Assembly: GCA_026399075.1 (NCBI GenBank)
Contig: JAPLRR010000096.1
Span: 1-58,351 of the forward strand
From: Methylococcales bacterium
GTDB lineage: Bacteria; Pseudomonadota; Gammaproteobacteria; Methylococcales; Methylomonadaceae
Length of the DNA stretch: 58,351 bases
Direction of reading: 5' to 3'
Within the stretch, counting starts at the first letter, position 1. The number at the start of each line of letters is the position of its first letter. Made by a program: the position numbers and the translations under genes. The notes under the pieces are model-generated. The model worked only from the letters and a program-made list of their open reading frames with translations, did no database searches and was not told the origin of the DNA. Positions 45,721 to 55,256 of the stretch are shown here, one piece after another.

Positions 45721-47232
45721 ATGAACCAAAAAAACGTTGTAGGCTTTTACGGAAAATTGCCCGTTGTAGGGGACTTTGTTTCCAGGCACTTACCCCATGA
45801 GTTTATAAAACCTTGGGATGGCTGGCTGCAATCCTCTATTGCCGCCAGCCGGGAGACACTAGGCGATGCTTGGTTAAGGAGTTATTTGCCCAGCCCGATA
45901 TGGCGGTTTTTGTTAAGCCCTGGGCTGTGTGGTGATAAAGCGGTGGCGGGTGTCATGATGCCCAGTGTCGATAATGTGGGGCGTTATTTCCCGCTGACTA
46001 TTGCCGTTGTCTTTGACCAGCCGCCTGAATTACCGCTCTTCTTTACTCGGGGTAATGTTTGGTTTGAACAGCTAGAAGATGTTGCCTTGGCGGGTTTAAA
46101 TGACAATTTGGACATCAACGGCTTCGATCAATTGCTGCAATCGATCCCCGTATTTTCTTTGGCCAATGGGGCGGGCGCAGCCCAAATGCCGACGGATGGA
46201 AAAAAATATTTTTATACTGCCATGGACAATATCAGCCAAATCGGCGATGCCTTTGTTAGTCTCAATGCCCAGTTATTGGCCAGTTTTATGCCTGGGTACA
46301 GCCTTTGGGGCAATGAGGGGTCAAATCAAGTTATCCCAGCACTTATAGCCTGTGAAGGTTTGCCTGCTATCAGCCGATTTGTGGATTTTCTAAACAGTAA
46401 AGTTCACCCTGATGAGGCACCTATGCAAGGGTCTCTGGTGGTTAATGCCGACAAACCAAGCGATATGCCTGATTTAAACCAGCAAAGCTTAAGCAGTATT
46501 TTGAGTGTGGGTGAACCAAGCAAAGCACGGACAGGCTGGTGCTCATGGGCGATCACCCATGTCGGCAAGCGCCGCAAACATAATGAAGATTCCGTGCTAG
46601 ATAGGCCAGAAGCGGGTTTGTGGGTGGTGGCCGATGGTATGGGGGGGCATAAGGCGGGTGATGTCGCCAGCCAGTTGATAGTCAACACCCTTAAAAACAT
46701 CCCAGCAACCACGCCTTTGGAAGATTATGTCAGGGACATTGAAAGCAGCTTGCAATCTGTGAATACCCAGTTACGGCAGTTGTCTGCGAAAGAATACGGC
46801 AACCAACTGGTGGGCAGCACGGTAGTCGCTTTAGTCTGTGAGTTGCAATATTGTGCATTCTTGTGGGCGGGAGACAGTCGCTTATACCGCTTGCGTGACA
46901 ATAAACTCCAGCAGCTTACGCAAGACCACTGCATTGATGATGGACAGATGCCCTCAGATTTGGCGTTTAAAAGCACTAATGTCATTACCCGTGCGATAGG
47001 TGCGGAAGATGGGCTGGACTTGGCTATAGAAATGGTTGAAGTGCTTGCGGGGGATGTTTTTTTGCTCTGTTCTGACGGGTTGGATAAAGAAATGAACTTT
47101 AAAGAAATTGAGCATATAATGAAATGCAAGTCTCCTCAAGATATTGCGGAAGCCTTGATTACTGAGGTTTTGGCCCGTGGTGCGCGGGATAATGTCAGTG
47201 TTATTGTGGTCGCAGAAAAGGGCTTTTTATAA
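45721..47232 (+). CDS. tagF: TagF fused to a PP2C-type phosphatase
   Basis: A 503-residue two-domain protein. Residues 5-about 230 are TagF (GFYGKLPVVGDFVSRHLP, SPGLCG, GRYFPLTI), a repressor of T6SS firing in Pseudomonas. Residues about 272-503 are a PP2C phosphatase like PppA, with the metal-binding acids present: E289-D290, D305 (DGMGGH), D452 (SDGLD) and D490 (ARDN). PppA and TagF are separate neighbouring proteins in the H1 system; here they are one chain. It probably dephosphorylates TagH and blocks assembly by a second route. Two bp after tssM. Confidence 0.93.
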   Translation: MNQKNVVGFYGKLPVVGDFVSRHLPHEFIKPWDGWLQSSIAASRETLGDAWLRSYLPSPIWRFLLSPGLCGDKAVAGVMMPSVDNVGRYFPLTIAVVFDQPPELPLFFTRGNVWFEQLEDVALAGLNDNLDINGFDQLLQSIPVFSLANGAGAAQMPTDGKKYFYTAMDNISQIGDAFVSLNAQLLASFMPGYSLWGNEGSNQVIPALIACEGLPAISRFVDFLNSKVHPDEAPMQGSLVVNADKPSDMPDLNQQSLSSILSVGEPSKARTGWCSWAITHVGKRRKHNEDSVLDRPEAGLWVVADGMGGHKAGDVASQLIVNTLKNIPATTPLEDYVRDIESSLQSVNTQLRQLSAKEYGNQLVGSTVVALVCELQYCAFLWAGDSRLYRLRDNKLQQLTQDHCIDDGQMPSDLAFKSTNVITRAIGAEDGLDLAIEMVEVLAGDVFLLCSDGLDKEMNFKEIEHIMKCKSPQDIAEALITEVLARGARDNVSVIVVAEKGFL

Positions 47233-47264
47233 CTTTTTAAAGGTTGGAGGAAACGGCATTGGCT

Positions 47265-48329
47265 ATGAACTTTGATGATCTGGTAAACGGCATTGGACCC
47301 GATAATGCCTGTGGTGATGATTTGCAATACGACCCGCAGTTTATTGGGCTGGAACAGGCGATTAAAGGCAAGCCGGAACAGCAAATTGGGGACACCATTA
47401 CTGAAGCTGAACCACCTAATTGGCGGGAAGTCAAAAAGCAATCCGAAGCACTGTTGCTACGGACGATAGATTTACGGGTGTTAATTTGTTATCTAAGGGC
47501 GCTTTTGGCGCTTGAAGGCTTTTCAGGATTTGAAGAAGGGCTGGCGCTGATTAGGGGGGTTGTAGAAAAACAATGGCAGTGCCTTCATCCGCAACTTGAC
47601 CCAGACGATGACAACGATCCGACTGAAAGGATTAATGCCCTGCTTTCCTTGTGTGACCATGATGCCTTGCTGTGGCCGCTACAACAAACCCCGCTGCTTG
47701 AATCCCACGCCTTAGGGCGCTTTAGTTTCCGCCAAATTAGCATAGCCTCAGGAAAATCCACTGCAACCAACCGTGAACAAGAAGTCGATCAAACAACTAT
47801 TGATGCAGCGATACAAGACAGTGGGCTTGCCCCGATGCAACAGACATTTCAAGCCATAACAACAAGCTTGGACAACCTCAGTCAATTAGAAAACCTGATC
47901 ACCGGGTATGTCGGGTCTAATGATGCGCCGAGTTTTGAAGTTTTGCGCAGCTTTTTAAAAGAGTGCCTGGCTTTTTTGCGTGCTGGCTTGGAAGCAAAAG
48001 GTGGAAGCATGGTTGATGAATCCGATGTTGGGTTGCCTGCAATGATATCCGAAGCCGATAGTGGCAAACTACCTGCCAGCACCCATGCCGCCGTAAATAA
48101 TTCGGTGGTAGGTATTATCCACAATAACCAAGATGTAATTAAAATGCTAAACTTAGTTTGTGACTATTACCGAAAAAATGAACCCTCAAGCCCCGTCCCT
48201 TTCTTTATTGACCGGGCAATAAAAATGGTGGGGAAAGATTTTATGGACGTGTTAAAGGATATTGCCCCCAGTGGCTTGGAAGAGGCGAAAGTGATTTTGG
48301 GCAAGCAGCTTGAAGAAGACAACAGTTGA
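47265..48329 (+). CDS. tssA: T6SS assembly protein TssA
   Basis: A protein of 354 residues from the ATG at 47265; a GGAGGA at 47246-47251 would better suit the in-frame TTG at 47259, so the true start may be two codons earlier. The ImpA N-terminal domain (about 5-130) opens with GPDNACGDDLQYDPQF and includes DLRVLICYLRALL. The C-terminal part is of the short TssA type. TssA primes sheath and tube growth at the baseplate. Twelve bp or so after the TagF fusion. Confidence 0.92.
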   Translation: MNFDDLVNGIGPDNACGDDLQYDPQFIGLEQAIKGKPEQQIGDTITEAEPPNWREVKKQSEALLLRTIDLRVLICYLRALLALEGFSGFEEGLALIRGVVEKQWQCLHPQLDPDDDNDPTERINALLSLCDHDALLWPLQQTPLLESHALGRFSFRQISIASGKSTATNREQEVDQTTIDAAIQDSGLAPMQQTFQAITTSLDNLSQLENLITGYVGSNDAPSFEVLRSFLKECLAFLRAGLEAKGGSMVDESDVGLPAMISEADSGKLPASTHAAVNNSVVGIIHNNQDVIKMLNLVCDYYRKNEPSSPVPFFIDRAIKMVGKDFMDVLKDIAPSGLEEAKVILGKQLEEDNS

Positions 48330-48363
48330 AACTGGACGAAACAATAACTAGAAGAGGTGTTAA

Positions 48364-48888
48364 ATGGCACAAAGCAGTCAAAAATTTATAGCCCGTAACC
48401 GCGCACCCAGAGTGCAGATTGAATATGATGTTGAGTTATACGGCGCCCAAAAAAAAATCCAATTGCCTTTTGTGATGGGCGTGTTGGCTGACTTGTCAGG
48501 CAACCCCACCGAACCCTTGGCGCCTATTGGTGAACGCAAATTGCTGGAAATTGATGTGGATAATTTTGACGACCGCCTGAAGGCCATGAAACCCAGGGTC
48601 GCTTTTAACGTCCCAAATGCACTGACTGGCGAAGGCAATCTTAATGTAGATATCACGTTCCAAAGCATGGATGATTTTTCCCCAGCGGCTATCGCTAAAA
48701 AAGTGGCGGGGCTGGACAAGTTAATGGCCGCAAGGACGCAATTGGCAAATCTGCTGACTTATATGGATGGCAAGGAAGGAGCCGAGGAGTTAATCGCCAA
48801 AGTCCTGAATGACCCGACATTATTACAGTCCTTGGTTGCGGCGCCTAAGCCTGCCGAGACTAGCCCAAGCCAAGAAGGCGGGGAGTAA
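48364..48888 (+). CDS. tssB: T6SS sheath small subunit TssB (VipA)
   Basis: A 174-residue sheath protein. Conserved stretches: RAPRVQIEYDVE, LPFVMGVLADLSG and FQSMDDFSPAAIAKKV. It pairs with TssC to build the contractile sheath. Preceded by AGAAGAGG as ribosome site; 3 bp before tssC. Confidence 0.97.
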   Translation: MAQSSQKFIARNRAPRVQIEYDVELYGAQKKIQLPFVMGVLADLSGNPTEPLAPIGERKLLEIDVDNFDDRLKAMKPRVAFNVPNALTGEGNLNVDITFQSMDDFSPAAIAKKVAGLDKLMAARTQLANLLTYMDGKEGAEELIAKVLNDPTLLQSLVAAPKPAETSPSQEGGE

Positions 48889-48891
48889 GCC

Positions 48892-50394
48892 ATGGCCGAG
48901 TTAGAAAATGCCACAGCAACAGTAGCCGATGCCACAGTACAAGAAGCGGGTGTCAGCGAATTTTCCTTGCTCTTAAACAAAGAGTTTAAACCCAAGTCAG
49001 ATCGTGCCAAGGCTGAGGTTGAAAATGCGGTGCAAACGCTGGCCGAATATGTCCTCAAAGATGTTACGGTGGTTTCCGATAGCGCCGTCGTTTCAATTGA
49101 ATCAATCATTGCACAACTTGACAAAAAATTGACCGAACAAGTAAACCTTATCCTACATCATGAAGACTTCCAAAAATTGGAAGGGACATGGCGGGGGCTG
49201 CATTATATGGTCAACAATACCGAGACCGATGAGATGCTGAAAATACGGGTCATGAACATATCCAAAAAGGATTTGGGCAAGACGCTTAAAAGATTCAAGG
49301 GGACTGCTTGGGATCAAAGCCCCTTGTTTAAAAAACTGTATGAAGAAGAATATGGCCAATTTGGTGGCCAACCCTTCGGTTGTTTAATGGGGGATTATCA
49401 CTTTGACCACTCACCCCAAGATGTAGAATTGTTGGCACAAATCGCCCAAATTTCAGCGGCTTCGCACGCACCGTTTATTGCTGGGGTCGCCCCGTCCACT
49501 TTGCAGATGGATTCGTGGAGTGAATTGGCCAATCCCCGTGACCTGTCAAAAATATTCTCCACGCCTGATTACGCGGCTTGGCGTACACTCCGCGAGTCTG
49601 ACGATGCAAAATATATCGGTTTGGCCATGCCACGGTTTTTATCCAGGCTCCCTTATGGCGCAAAGACCGATCCCGTTGACGAGTTTGATTTTGAAGAGGA
49701 CACCGAAGCGGCCAACAGTAAAAATTATACGTGGAGCAATGCCGCTTACGCGATGGCAACCAATATCAACCGATCCTTTAAACTGTATGGTTGGTGTTCA
49801 AGGATACGGGGCATTGAATCAGGCGGTGCGGTGGAAAACCTACCGGTGCATTCTTTCCCTACCGATGATGGCGGCGTGGATATGAAATGCCCAACCGAAA
49901 TTGCCATCAGCGACCGCCGCGAAGCAGAGCTGGCCAAAGCCGGGTTTATGCCGTTGGTGCACAAAAAGAATTCTGATTTTGCCGCGTTTATCGGTGCCCA
50001 ATCTTTACAGAAACCTGCTGAATATAATGACCCCGATGCCACTGCCAACGCCAACTTGGCTGCCAGGCTGCCTTATCTGTTTGCAACCTGTCGGTTTGCA
50101 CATTATCTGAAATGTATAGTCCGTGACAAAGTTGGGTCGTTTAAGAGCCGTACAGAAATGGAACGCTGGCTTAATGAGTGGGTGTTGAATTATGTGGACG
50201 GGGATCCGGAACATTCCAGTGAATCTACTAAAGCCACTAAACCGTTGGCGGCGGCTGAAGTGGTTGTTGAGGAAGTGGAAGGCAACCCCGGCTATTACAC
50301 CTCCAAGTTTTTTTTAAAACCGCATTATCAATTGGAAGGCTTGACCGTCTCATTAAGGCTGATTTCAAAATTGCCGTCGGCAAAGGCCGGTTGA
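48892..50394 (+). CDS. tssC: T6SS sheath large subunit TssC (VipB)
   Basis: A 500-residue sheath protein with the family signature EGTWRGLHYMVNNTETD, FGCLMGDYHFDHSP and the end region FFLKPHYQLEGLTVSLRL. Forms the contractile sheath with TssB. Length and ends are normal. Confidence 0.98.
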   Translation: MAELENATATVADATVQEAGVSEFSLLLNKEFKPKSDRAKAEVENAVQTLAEYVLKDVTVVSDSAVVSIESIIAQLDKKLTEQVNLILHHEDFQKLEGTWRGLHYMVNNTETDEMLKIRVMNISKKDLGKTLKRFKGTAWDQSPLFKKLYEEEYGQFGGQPFGCLMGDYHFDHSPQDVELLAQIAQISAASHAPFIAGVAPSTLQMDSWSELANPRDLSKIFSTPDYAAWRTLRESDDAKYIGLAMPRFLSRLPYGAKTDPVDEFDFEEDTEAANSKNYTWSNAAYAMATNINRSFKLYGWCSRIRGIESGGAVENLPVHSFPTDDGGVDMKCPTEIAISDRREAELAKAGFMPLVHKKNSDFAAFIGAQSLQKPAEYNDPDATANANLAARLPYLFATCRFAHYLKCIVRDKVGSFKSRTEMERWLNEWVLNYVDGDPEHSSESTKATKPLAAAEVVVEEVEGNPGYYTSKFFLKPHYQLEGLTVSLRLISKLPSAKAG

Positions 50395-50477
50395 CCAGCC
50401 AATAATTTTGCCTAGGCCCTAACAGTGGTTAGTGCTTGGGGTTTCGCAGTACAACTTAACACAGATAGGAGAATAAC

Positions 50478-50963
50478 ATGGCCGTAGATATGTTTATCAA
50501 AATTGGCGACCTTAAAGGTGAAGCCAAAGACAGCAAGCACAAAGATGAGATCGACGTGTTGGCGTGGAGTTGGGGTTTTTCCCAAAGCGGCACCACGCAA
50601 ACTGGCGGCGGTGGTGGTTCTGGGAAAGTTAGCGTCCAGGATATCAACTTCACCAAGTATATTGATGCCTCATCAAACATGCTGATATCAAGCTGTTGCC
50701 GGGGTACGCATCACAAAGAAGCAACCTTGGTCGTCCGTAAAGCTGGGCAAAACCCCGTTGAATACATCATCATCAAGATGAAAGAAGTCATTGTGACTTC
50801 AGTCAATATGGGTGGCAGTGGTGGTGAAGATAGGTTGACGGAAAATATCAGCCTTAATTTTGCTGAATTTGAATATGCTTACCAACCACAAAAAACCGAT
50901 GGTTCGCCTGATGGTGGTAAAAAAGAATATAAATTTAGCATTCAAGAAAATATCACCAAGTAA
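50478..50963 (+). CDS. hcp: T6SS tube protein Hcp
   Basis: A 161-residue Hcp that stacks as hexameric rings to form the inner tube and can carry small effectors. Signature: MAVDMFIKIGDLKGEAKD, IDVLAWSWG and INFTKYIDASS. A Gly-rich loop (TGGGGGSGK) sits near residue 45. A strong ribosome site (AGGAG) and its own 83-bp gap suggest high expression, and a stable hairpin follows 8 bp after the stop. Confidence 0.97.
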   Translation: MAVDMFIKIGDLKGEAKDSKHKDEIDVLAWSWGFSQSGTTQTGGGGGSGKVSVQDINFTKYIDASSNMLISSCCRGTHHKEATLVVRKAGQNPVEYIIIKMKEVIVTSVNMGGSGGEDRLTENISLNFAEFEYAYQPQKTDGSPDGGKKEYKFSIQENITK

Positions 50964-50971
50964 GACGGTGG

Positions 50972-50996
50972 GTGAAGGGGCTTTATGCCCCTTCAC
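50972..50996 (+). terminator. hairpin after hcp
   Basis: A perfect 10-bp stem, GTGAAGGGGC-TTTAT-GCCCCTTCAC, without a following T-run. It probably stabilises the 3' end of an abundant hcp message or attenuates read-through rather than ending transcription fully. Confidence 0.6.
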
Positions 50997-51065
50997 GCAC
51001 TAAAGTGGTCTGCGCAACTACGCTTAAATTTAATGGTGGCATCTTAACTGGCCGCAAGGATTCTT

Positions 51066-51875
51066 ATGACCTTAGCAGAGCAGCATTTACAAGCGGGTAA
51101 TCTTGGCGAAGCCTTGATCCAACTACAAAATCAAATAAAAAAAGACCCAGCCAATGCAAAGCTCAGGACATTTTTGTTCCAACTGTTGGCGGTACTGGGC
51201 GATTGGGGCAGGGCTTTAAACCAACTAAATATCGCGGGTGATCTGGATGAGGCAAATCTCGCCATGGTGCAAACTTACCGTGAAGCTATTGCTTGTGAGC
51301 TATTGCGCAAAAAAATTTTTGAAGGCACCAAATCACCTTTAGTGTTTGGTGAACCGACGCAATGGATTGCTTTGTTACAACAGGCCGTTAAGCTTGACAC
51401 TGAGACGCGTTATAAAGAAGCCTATGCCTTGCGGGAGCAAGCCTTTCAACTTGCCCCGGTCAACCCTGGCACTATCAATGGTGAAGCTTTTGATTGGCTG
51501 GCCGATGCCGATATGCGTTTAGGGCCAATGCTGGAAGCCATCATTAATGGCCGTTATTTCTGGATACCGTTCGGGCAAATCCAAGCAATTCAAATTGAAG
51601 AACCCGCTGATTTGCGTGACGTGGTGTGGATGCCTGCGCATTTTGTTTGGGCCAATGGCGGTGAAGCCTTTGGTTTAATCCCTACCCGTTACCCCAGATC
51701 AGAAACCGCCGAAGAAGGCCTGATACGCCTGGCGCGAAAAACCGACTGGATAGAATTGGATGAAGGCACTTTTATCGGCTTGGGGCAACGCCTGTTCAGC
51801 ACCAATGCAAATGATTACGCACTGATGGATGTGCGTGAGATCAGCTTTTCGGCAAAGACAGAATGCCATGGCTGA
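51066..51875 (+). CDS. tagJ: T6SS accessory protein TagJ (ImpE family)
   Basis: A 269-residue ImpE/TagJ protein. TPR-like helices fill the first 100 residues (AEQHLQAGNLGEALIQLQNQIKKDP) and the conserved C-terminal domain includes FDWLADADMRLGPMLEAIINGRYFWIPF. In the H1-T6SS TagJ binds the sheath protein TssB and may guide recycling. The stop overlaps the tssE start by 8 bp. Confidence 0.93.
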   Translation: MTLAEQHLQAGNLGEALIQLQNQIKKDPANAKLRTFLFQLLAVLGDWGRALNQLNIAGDLDEANLAMVQTYREAIACELLRKKIFEGTKSPLVFGEPTQWIALLQQAVKLDTETRYKEAYALREQAFQLAPVNPGTINGEAFDWLADADMRLGPMLEAIINGRYFWIPFGQIQAIQIEEPADLRDVVWMPAHFVWANGGEAFGLIPTRYPRSETAEEGLIRLARKTDWIELDEGTFIGLGQRLFSTNANDYALMDVREISFSAKTECHG

Positions 51876-52368
51876 ACTGACCCAAAAAGAGCGTCTGCAA
51901 CCCTCGCTATTGGATCGCTTGGTCGATGATGCGCCTGATAAGTTGCAAGAGTCACGCGAGCAACGGGTTTTATCATTAAGCAAACTGCGTTTATGTGTTT
52001 TAAGGGACTTGGCATGGTTGTTAAACACCAGCTCGCTGGATACCCACCAAGATTTGGAAGATTATCCTTTGGTCAGCCATTCCGTTGTCAATTACGGTAT
52101 TAAAGACTTGGTGGGCACAACTTTATCCAGTGCTGATGTCCCTGAAATTCAGCGGCAAATACGCCAGGCGATATGGGATTTTGAACCCAGAATATTTCCT
52201 GAGTCCGTCACGGTGAAAGTGTCGGTTGCGGGCCATCAAATGAATAAAAATGCCATGACCTTTGATATTGAGGGGGATCTTTGGGCACAGCCACTGCCTT
52301 TAAGGTTGTATCTAAGGACAGAGTTGGATCTAGAAACAGGCACTTTGGATATTATTGATAAGGGCTAA
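51868..52368 (+). CDS. tssE: T6SS baseplate protein TssE (gp25-like)
   Basis: A 166-residue protein from the ATG at 51868 (the frame is open 13 codons further but those lie within tagJ and do not fit). The gp25-like baseplate fold is seen from LCVLRDLAWLLNT, with the ending FDIEGDLWAQPLPLRLYLRTELD. It connects sheath to baseplate. Confidence 0.94.
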   Translation: MAELTQKERLQPSLLDRLVDDAPDKLQESREQRVLSLSKLRLCVLRDLAWLLNTSSLDTHQDLEDYPLVSHSVVNYGIKDLVGTTLSSADVPEIQRQIRQAIWDFEPRIFPESVTVKVSVAGHQMNKNAMTFDIEGDLWAQPLPLRLYLRTELDLETGTLDIIDKG

Positions 52369-52372
52369 AATT

Positions 52373-54247
52373 ATGGATCCACGGTTACTCAACTATTATA
52401 AACATGAGTTGCAGCATATCCGCGAAATGGCTGGGGAATTTGCGCTGGAGTATCCAAAAATTGCAGGCCGACTAGGCTTGGATGGTTTCGATTGTGCCGA
52501 CCCTTATGTGGAGCGCTTACTCGAAGGGTTTGCTTATCTTGCCGCGCGGGTGCAGCTTAAAGTCGATGCGGAGTTTCCGCGTTTTACCCAGCATTTGCTG
52601 GACATGGTTTATCCCCATTTTTTGTCGCCCACACCATCAATGACAGTGGTGCAATGCCAGCCTGATTTAATGGAAGGCTCATTAAATGAAGGGTTTCTTA
52701 TCCCAAAACAAACGGCCTTACGCAGCCAATTCGGCAAAGGCGAGCAAACTGCCTGTGAATACCGCACAGCCCACGATTTGACGCTGTGGCCTATTGAGTT
52801 AATTGACGCTGAGTATCTTAACGGTGTCGGCGCAGTAGCCAATATAGGCGTCCCTAGTTTGCCAGGGCTTAAAGCTGGCATACGCTTACGCTTAAGGGCC
52901 TCCGCAGGGCTAACATTTAACCAGCTCAAATTGGACACTTTGCCGGTTTATTTGCGCGGAACTGATGCAGTGCCAATACTGTGCTATGAACAATGTCTGG
53001 CCAATGGCATCGCTGTGGTAGTCCAACCCACTAGCCGCCCGTTGGCTTGGCAACATATCATTACCCAATCCGCCGTATTACCTAAAGGTTTTACCCAAGA
53101 CGAAGCCTTATTACCTTATACGCCCAGATCATTCCAGGGCTATCGGCTCTTGCAAGAATACTTTGCTTTTCCAGAGCGTTATCTGTTTATCGAGTTGACC
53201 CAACTGCAAGCTGCCATGCAACAATGCGCCGATAATGAGGTTGATATTATTGTTCTGCTGAATAAAAGCAATCCAAAGTTGATAAACGAAATTAATGCGT
53301 CACGCTTTGCCTTATTTTGTACCCCCGCAGTAAATATCTTCCCCAAGCATGCCGACCGCATCCATATAACTGAGCAAACCAATGAATACCATATTGTCCC
53401 AGACCGTGCCCGGCCTTTAGACTACGAAGTCTATCAAATCCGGGAAGTGACTGGCTATGGCGCGACTAGCGATGAGCAACAAACTTTTCTGCCGTTTTAT
53501 CAGGCGAGCAGTGATATTAGCCATCAGCAACGGGCTTACTATTCGGTTATGCGCCTGCCGCGTGTTAAATCTGCAAAACAAAAATTGCAAGGGCCACGTT
53601 CCAGTTATGTGGGCAATGAAGTGTATATCGCCCTTGTGGATAGCAATGAAGCGCCCTTTCGTAGCGGATTAAGGCAACTGGGCTTGGACGTGCTTTGTAC
53701 TAACCGTGACCTGCCTTTGCAGCTGCCTATCGGTAGCGGTGAAACTGATTTTACCCTACAAACTGGCGCACCAGTTAAATCGGTGCGTTGTTTATCCGGC
53801 CCCACTAAGCCTCGTCCTTCAAAAGCCCATAAAGACATTGCCTGGCAGCTAATAAACCATCTGTCCCTCAATTATTTGACACTGGTTAATACCAATGAAA
53901 CTGAAGGTGCTGTGGCTTTGCGCAGCTTGTTATCATTATACGGAGACAATGGTGATCCGAATTTTCGCAAGCAAATAGAAGGCTTGTTATCTATCCAATC
54001 AAAGCCCATAGTTAGGCGCATGGGTATCAACGGCCCCATTGTTTTTGGACGTGGGTTGGAACTGACCATTACCGTTGATGAATCGGCATTTGAGGGCAGC
54101 GGTGCGTTTTTGTTAGGCAGTGTGTTGGAGCAGTTTTTTGCCCAGTACGTGTCGCTTAATTCATTTACGGAAACCGTTTTAAAATCCAGCGAGCGTGGGG
54201 AAATAATGAGATGGCAAGCGAGACTAGGGCAACGGCAGCTGATTTAG
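52373..54247 (+). CDS. tssF: T6SS baseplate protein TssF
   Basis: A 624-residue protein starting at the ATG at 52373 (MDPRLLNYYKHELQHIREM), which is the family's usual beginning; an upstream in-frame start is rejected. Forms the baseplate wedge with TssG and TssK. Four bp after tssE; its 3' end overlaps the tssG start by 37 bp. Confidence 0.97.
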   Translation: MDPRLLNYYKHELQHIREMAGEFALEYPKIAGRLGLDGFDCADPYVERLLEGFAYLAARVQLKVDAEFPRFTQHLLDMVYPHFLSPTPSMTVVQCQPDLMEGSLNEGFLIPKQTALRSQFGKGEQTACEYRTAHDLTLWPIELIDAEYLNGVGAVANIGVPSLPGLKAGIRLRLRASAGLTFNQLKLDTLPVYLRGTDAVPILCYEQCLANGIAVVVQPTSRPLAWQHIITQSAVLPKGFTQDEALLPYTPRSFQGYRLLQEYFAFPERYLFIELTQLQAAMQQCADNEVDIIVLLNKSNPKLINEINASRFALFCTPAVNIFPKHADRIHITEQTNEYHIVPDRARPLDYEVYQIREVTGYGATSDEQQTFLPFYQASSDISHQQRAYYSVMRLPRVKSAKQKLQGPRSSYVGNEVYIALVDSNEAPFRSGLRQLGLDVLCTNRDLPLQLPIGSGETDFTLQTGAPVKSVRCLSGPTKPRPSKAHKDIAWQLINHLSLNYLTLVNTNETEGAVALRSLLSLYGDNGDPNFRKQIEGLLSIQSKPIVRRMGINGPIVFGRGLELTITVDESAFEGSGAFLLGSVLEQFFAQYVSLNSFTETVLKSSERGEIMRWQARLGQRQLI

Positions 54248-55239
54248 AAGCATCCTTGCAAAAAGCCCCGCACCGTTACGGCTTTTTCCAAGTGATGCGT
54301 TTGTTGGAGTGCGCTTATAAGGATAAGGCGCGGTTTGGTCTATCGAACCGTCCGAGTTTAGAGCCGCCAATCAGATTCGGCCAAGACGTGTCCTTAGCTT
54401 TTGAAGCGGCCACACTCACGGCATTTATAAGGCGCAAAGCAGGCTTGGTGCCTGTCCTCAAGCAGCGTTTTTTGGGTTTATTTGGCCCCAACGGCCCCAT
54501 GCCGCTACATTTGACCGAATATCTGCACGAACGGATACATTTTTATCGCGACCAGACCTTGTCAGGTTTTGCCGATATGTTCCATCATCGTATGGTCAGC
54601 TTATTTTATCGGGCATGGGCGAACACCGAGCCTACCGTTAGTTTTGACCGCCCCGAAAGTGACCGCTTTTCAACTTATGTAGGTTCATTGGCGGGTTTTG
54701 GCGCAGATGCTATGCAAGGGCGTGATGCCATGCCTGACCTTGCCAAGTTGTACTACACCGGTTTTTTGGCTAAGCAAAGTAAATCAGCTGAAGCCTTGAG
54801 GGCTTTATTGGCGGATTATTTCCGCTTAACCGTCAGCATTGAACAGTTTGTTGGGGAATGGCTGTTTATTCAGGATACAGATTTGACCAGGTTGGGCATC
54901 AGCCCACTAACAGGCGAATTAGGTTGTTCGGCGATACTGGGTTCCCAGGTATGGTCATGCCAGCATAAATTCCGCATCCGTTTTGGGCCTTTACATCTAC
55001 CCGAATACTTAAGCCTATTGCCGACTGGGGATAGGCTAGAGCAACTGGTTGCCATTATCCGCAATTATATCGGCGATGAATTGAGTTGGGATGTCAATTT
55101 AGTGCTAACAAAAGACCAAGTGCCTTGTGCGCAGTTGGGCGGGAATACACACCTAGGCTGGACATCATGGTTAGGGGAGCGCCATACCGACAAAGATGCC
55201 GATGATCTTAGACTGAATCCGTTTTGGGGTAAGTTTTAA
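54211..55239 (+). CDS. tssG: T6SS baseplate protein TssG
   Basis: A 342-residue baseplate subunit with FFQVMRLLEC, PIRFGQDVSLAF, FGPNGPMPLHLTEYLHERI and HLGWTSWLG. It is the last core T6SS gene of the run; clpV and vgrG, which often follow in H1-type clusters, are not seen. Base composition becomes AT-rich right after it. Confidence 0.97.
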   Translation: MASETRATAADLEASLQKAPHRYGFFQVMRLLECAYKDKARFGLSNRPSLEPPIRFGQDVSLAFEAATLTAFIRRKAGLVPVLKQRFLGLFGPNGPMPLHLTEYLHERIHFYRDQTLSGFADMFHHRMVSLFYRAWANTEPTVSFDRPESDRFSTYVGSLAGFGADAMQGRDAMPDLAKLYYTGFLAKQSKSAEALRALLADYFRLTVSIEQFVGEWLFIQDTDLTRLGISPLTGELGCSAILGSQVWSCQHKFRIRFGPLHLPEYLSLLPTGDRLEQLVAIIRNYIGDELSWDVNLVLTKDQVPCAQLGGNTHLGWTSWLGERHTDKDADDLRLNPFWGKF

Positions 55240-55256
55240 AATGAGTGGGGTTAGTT

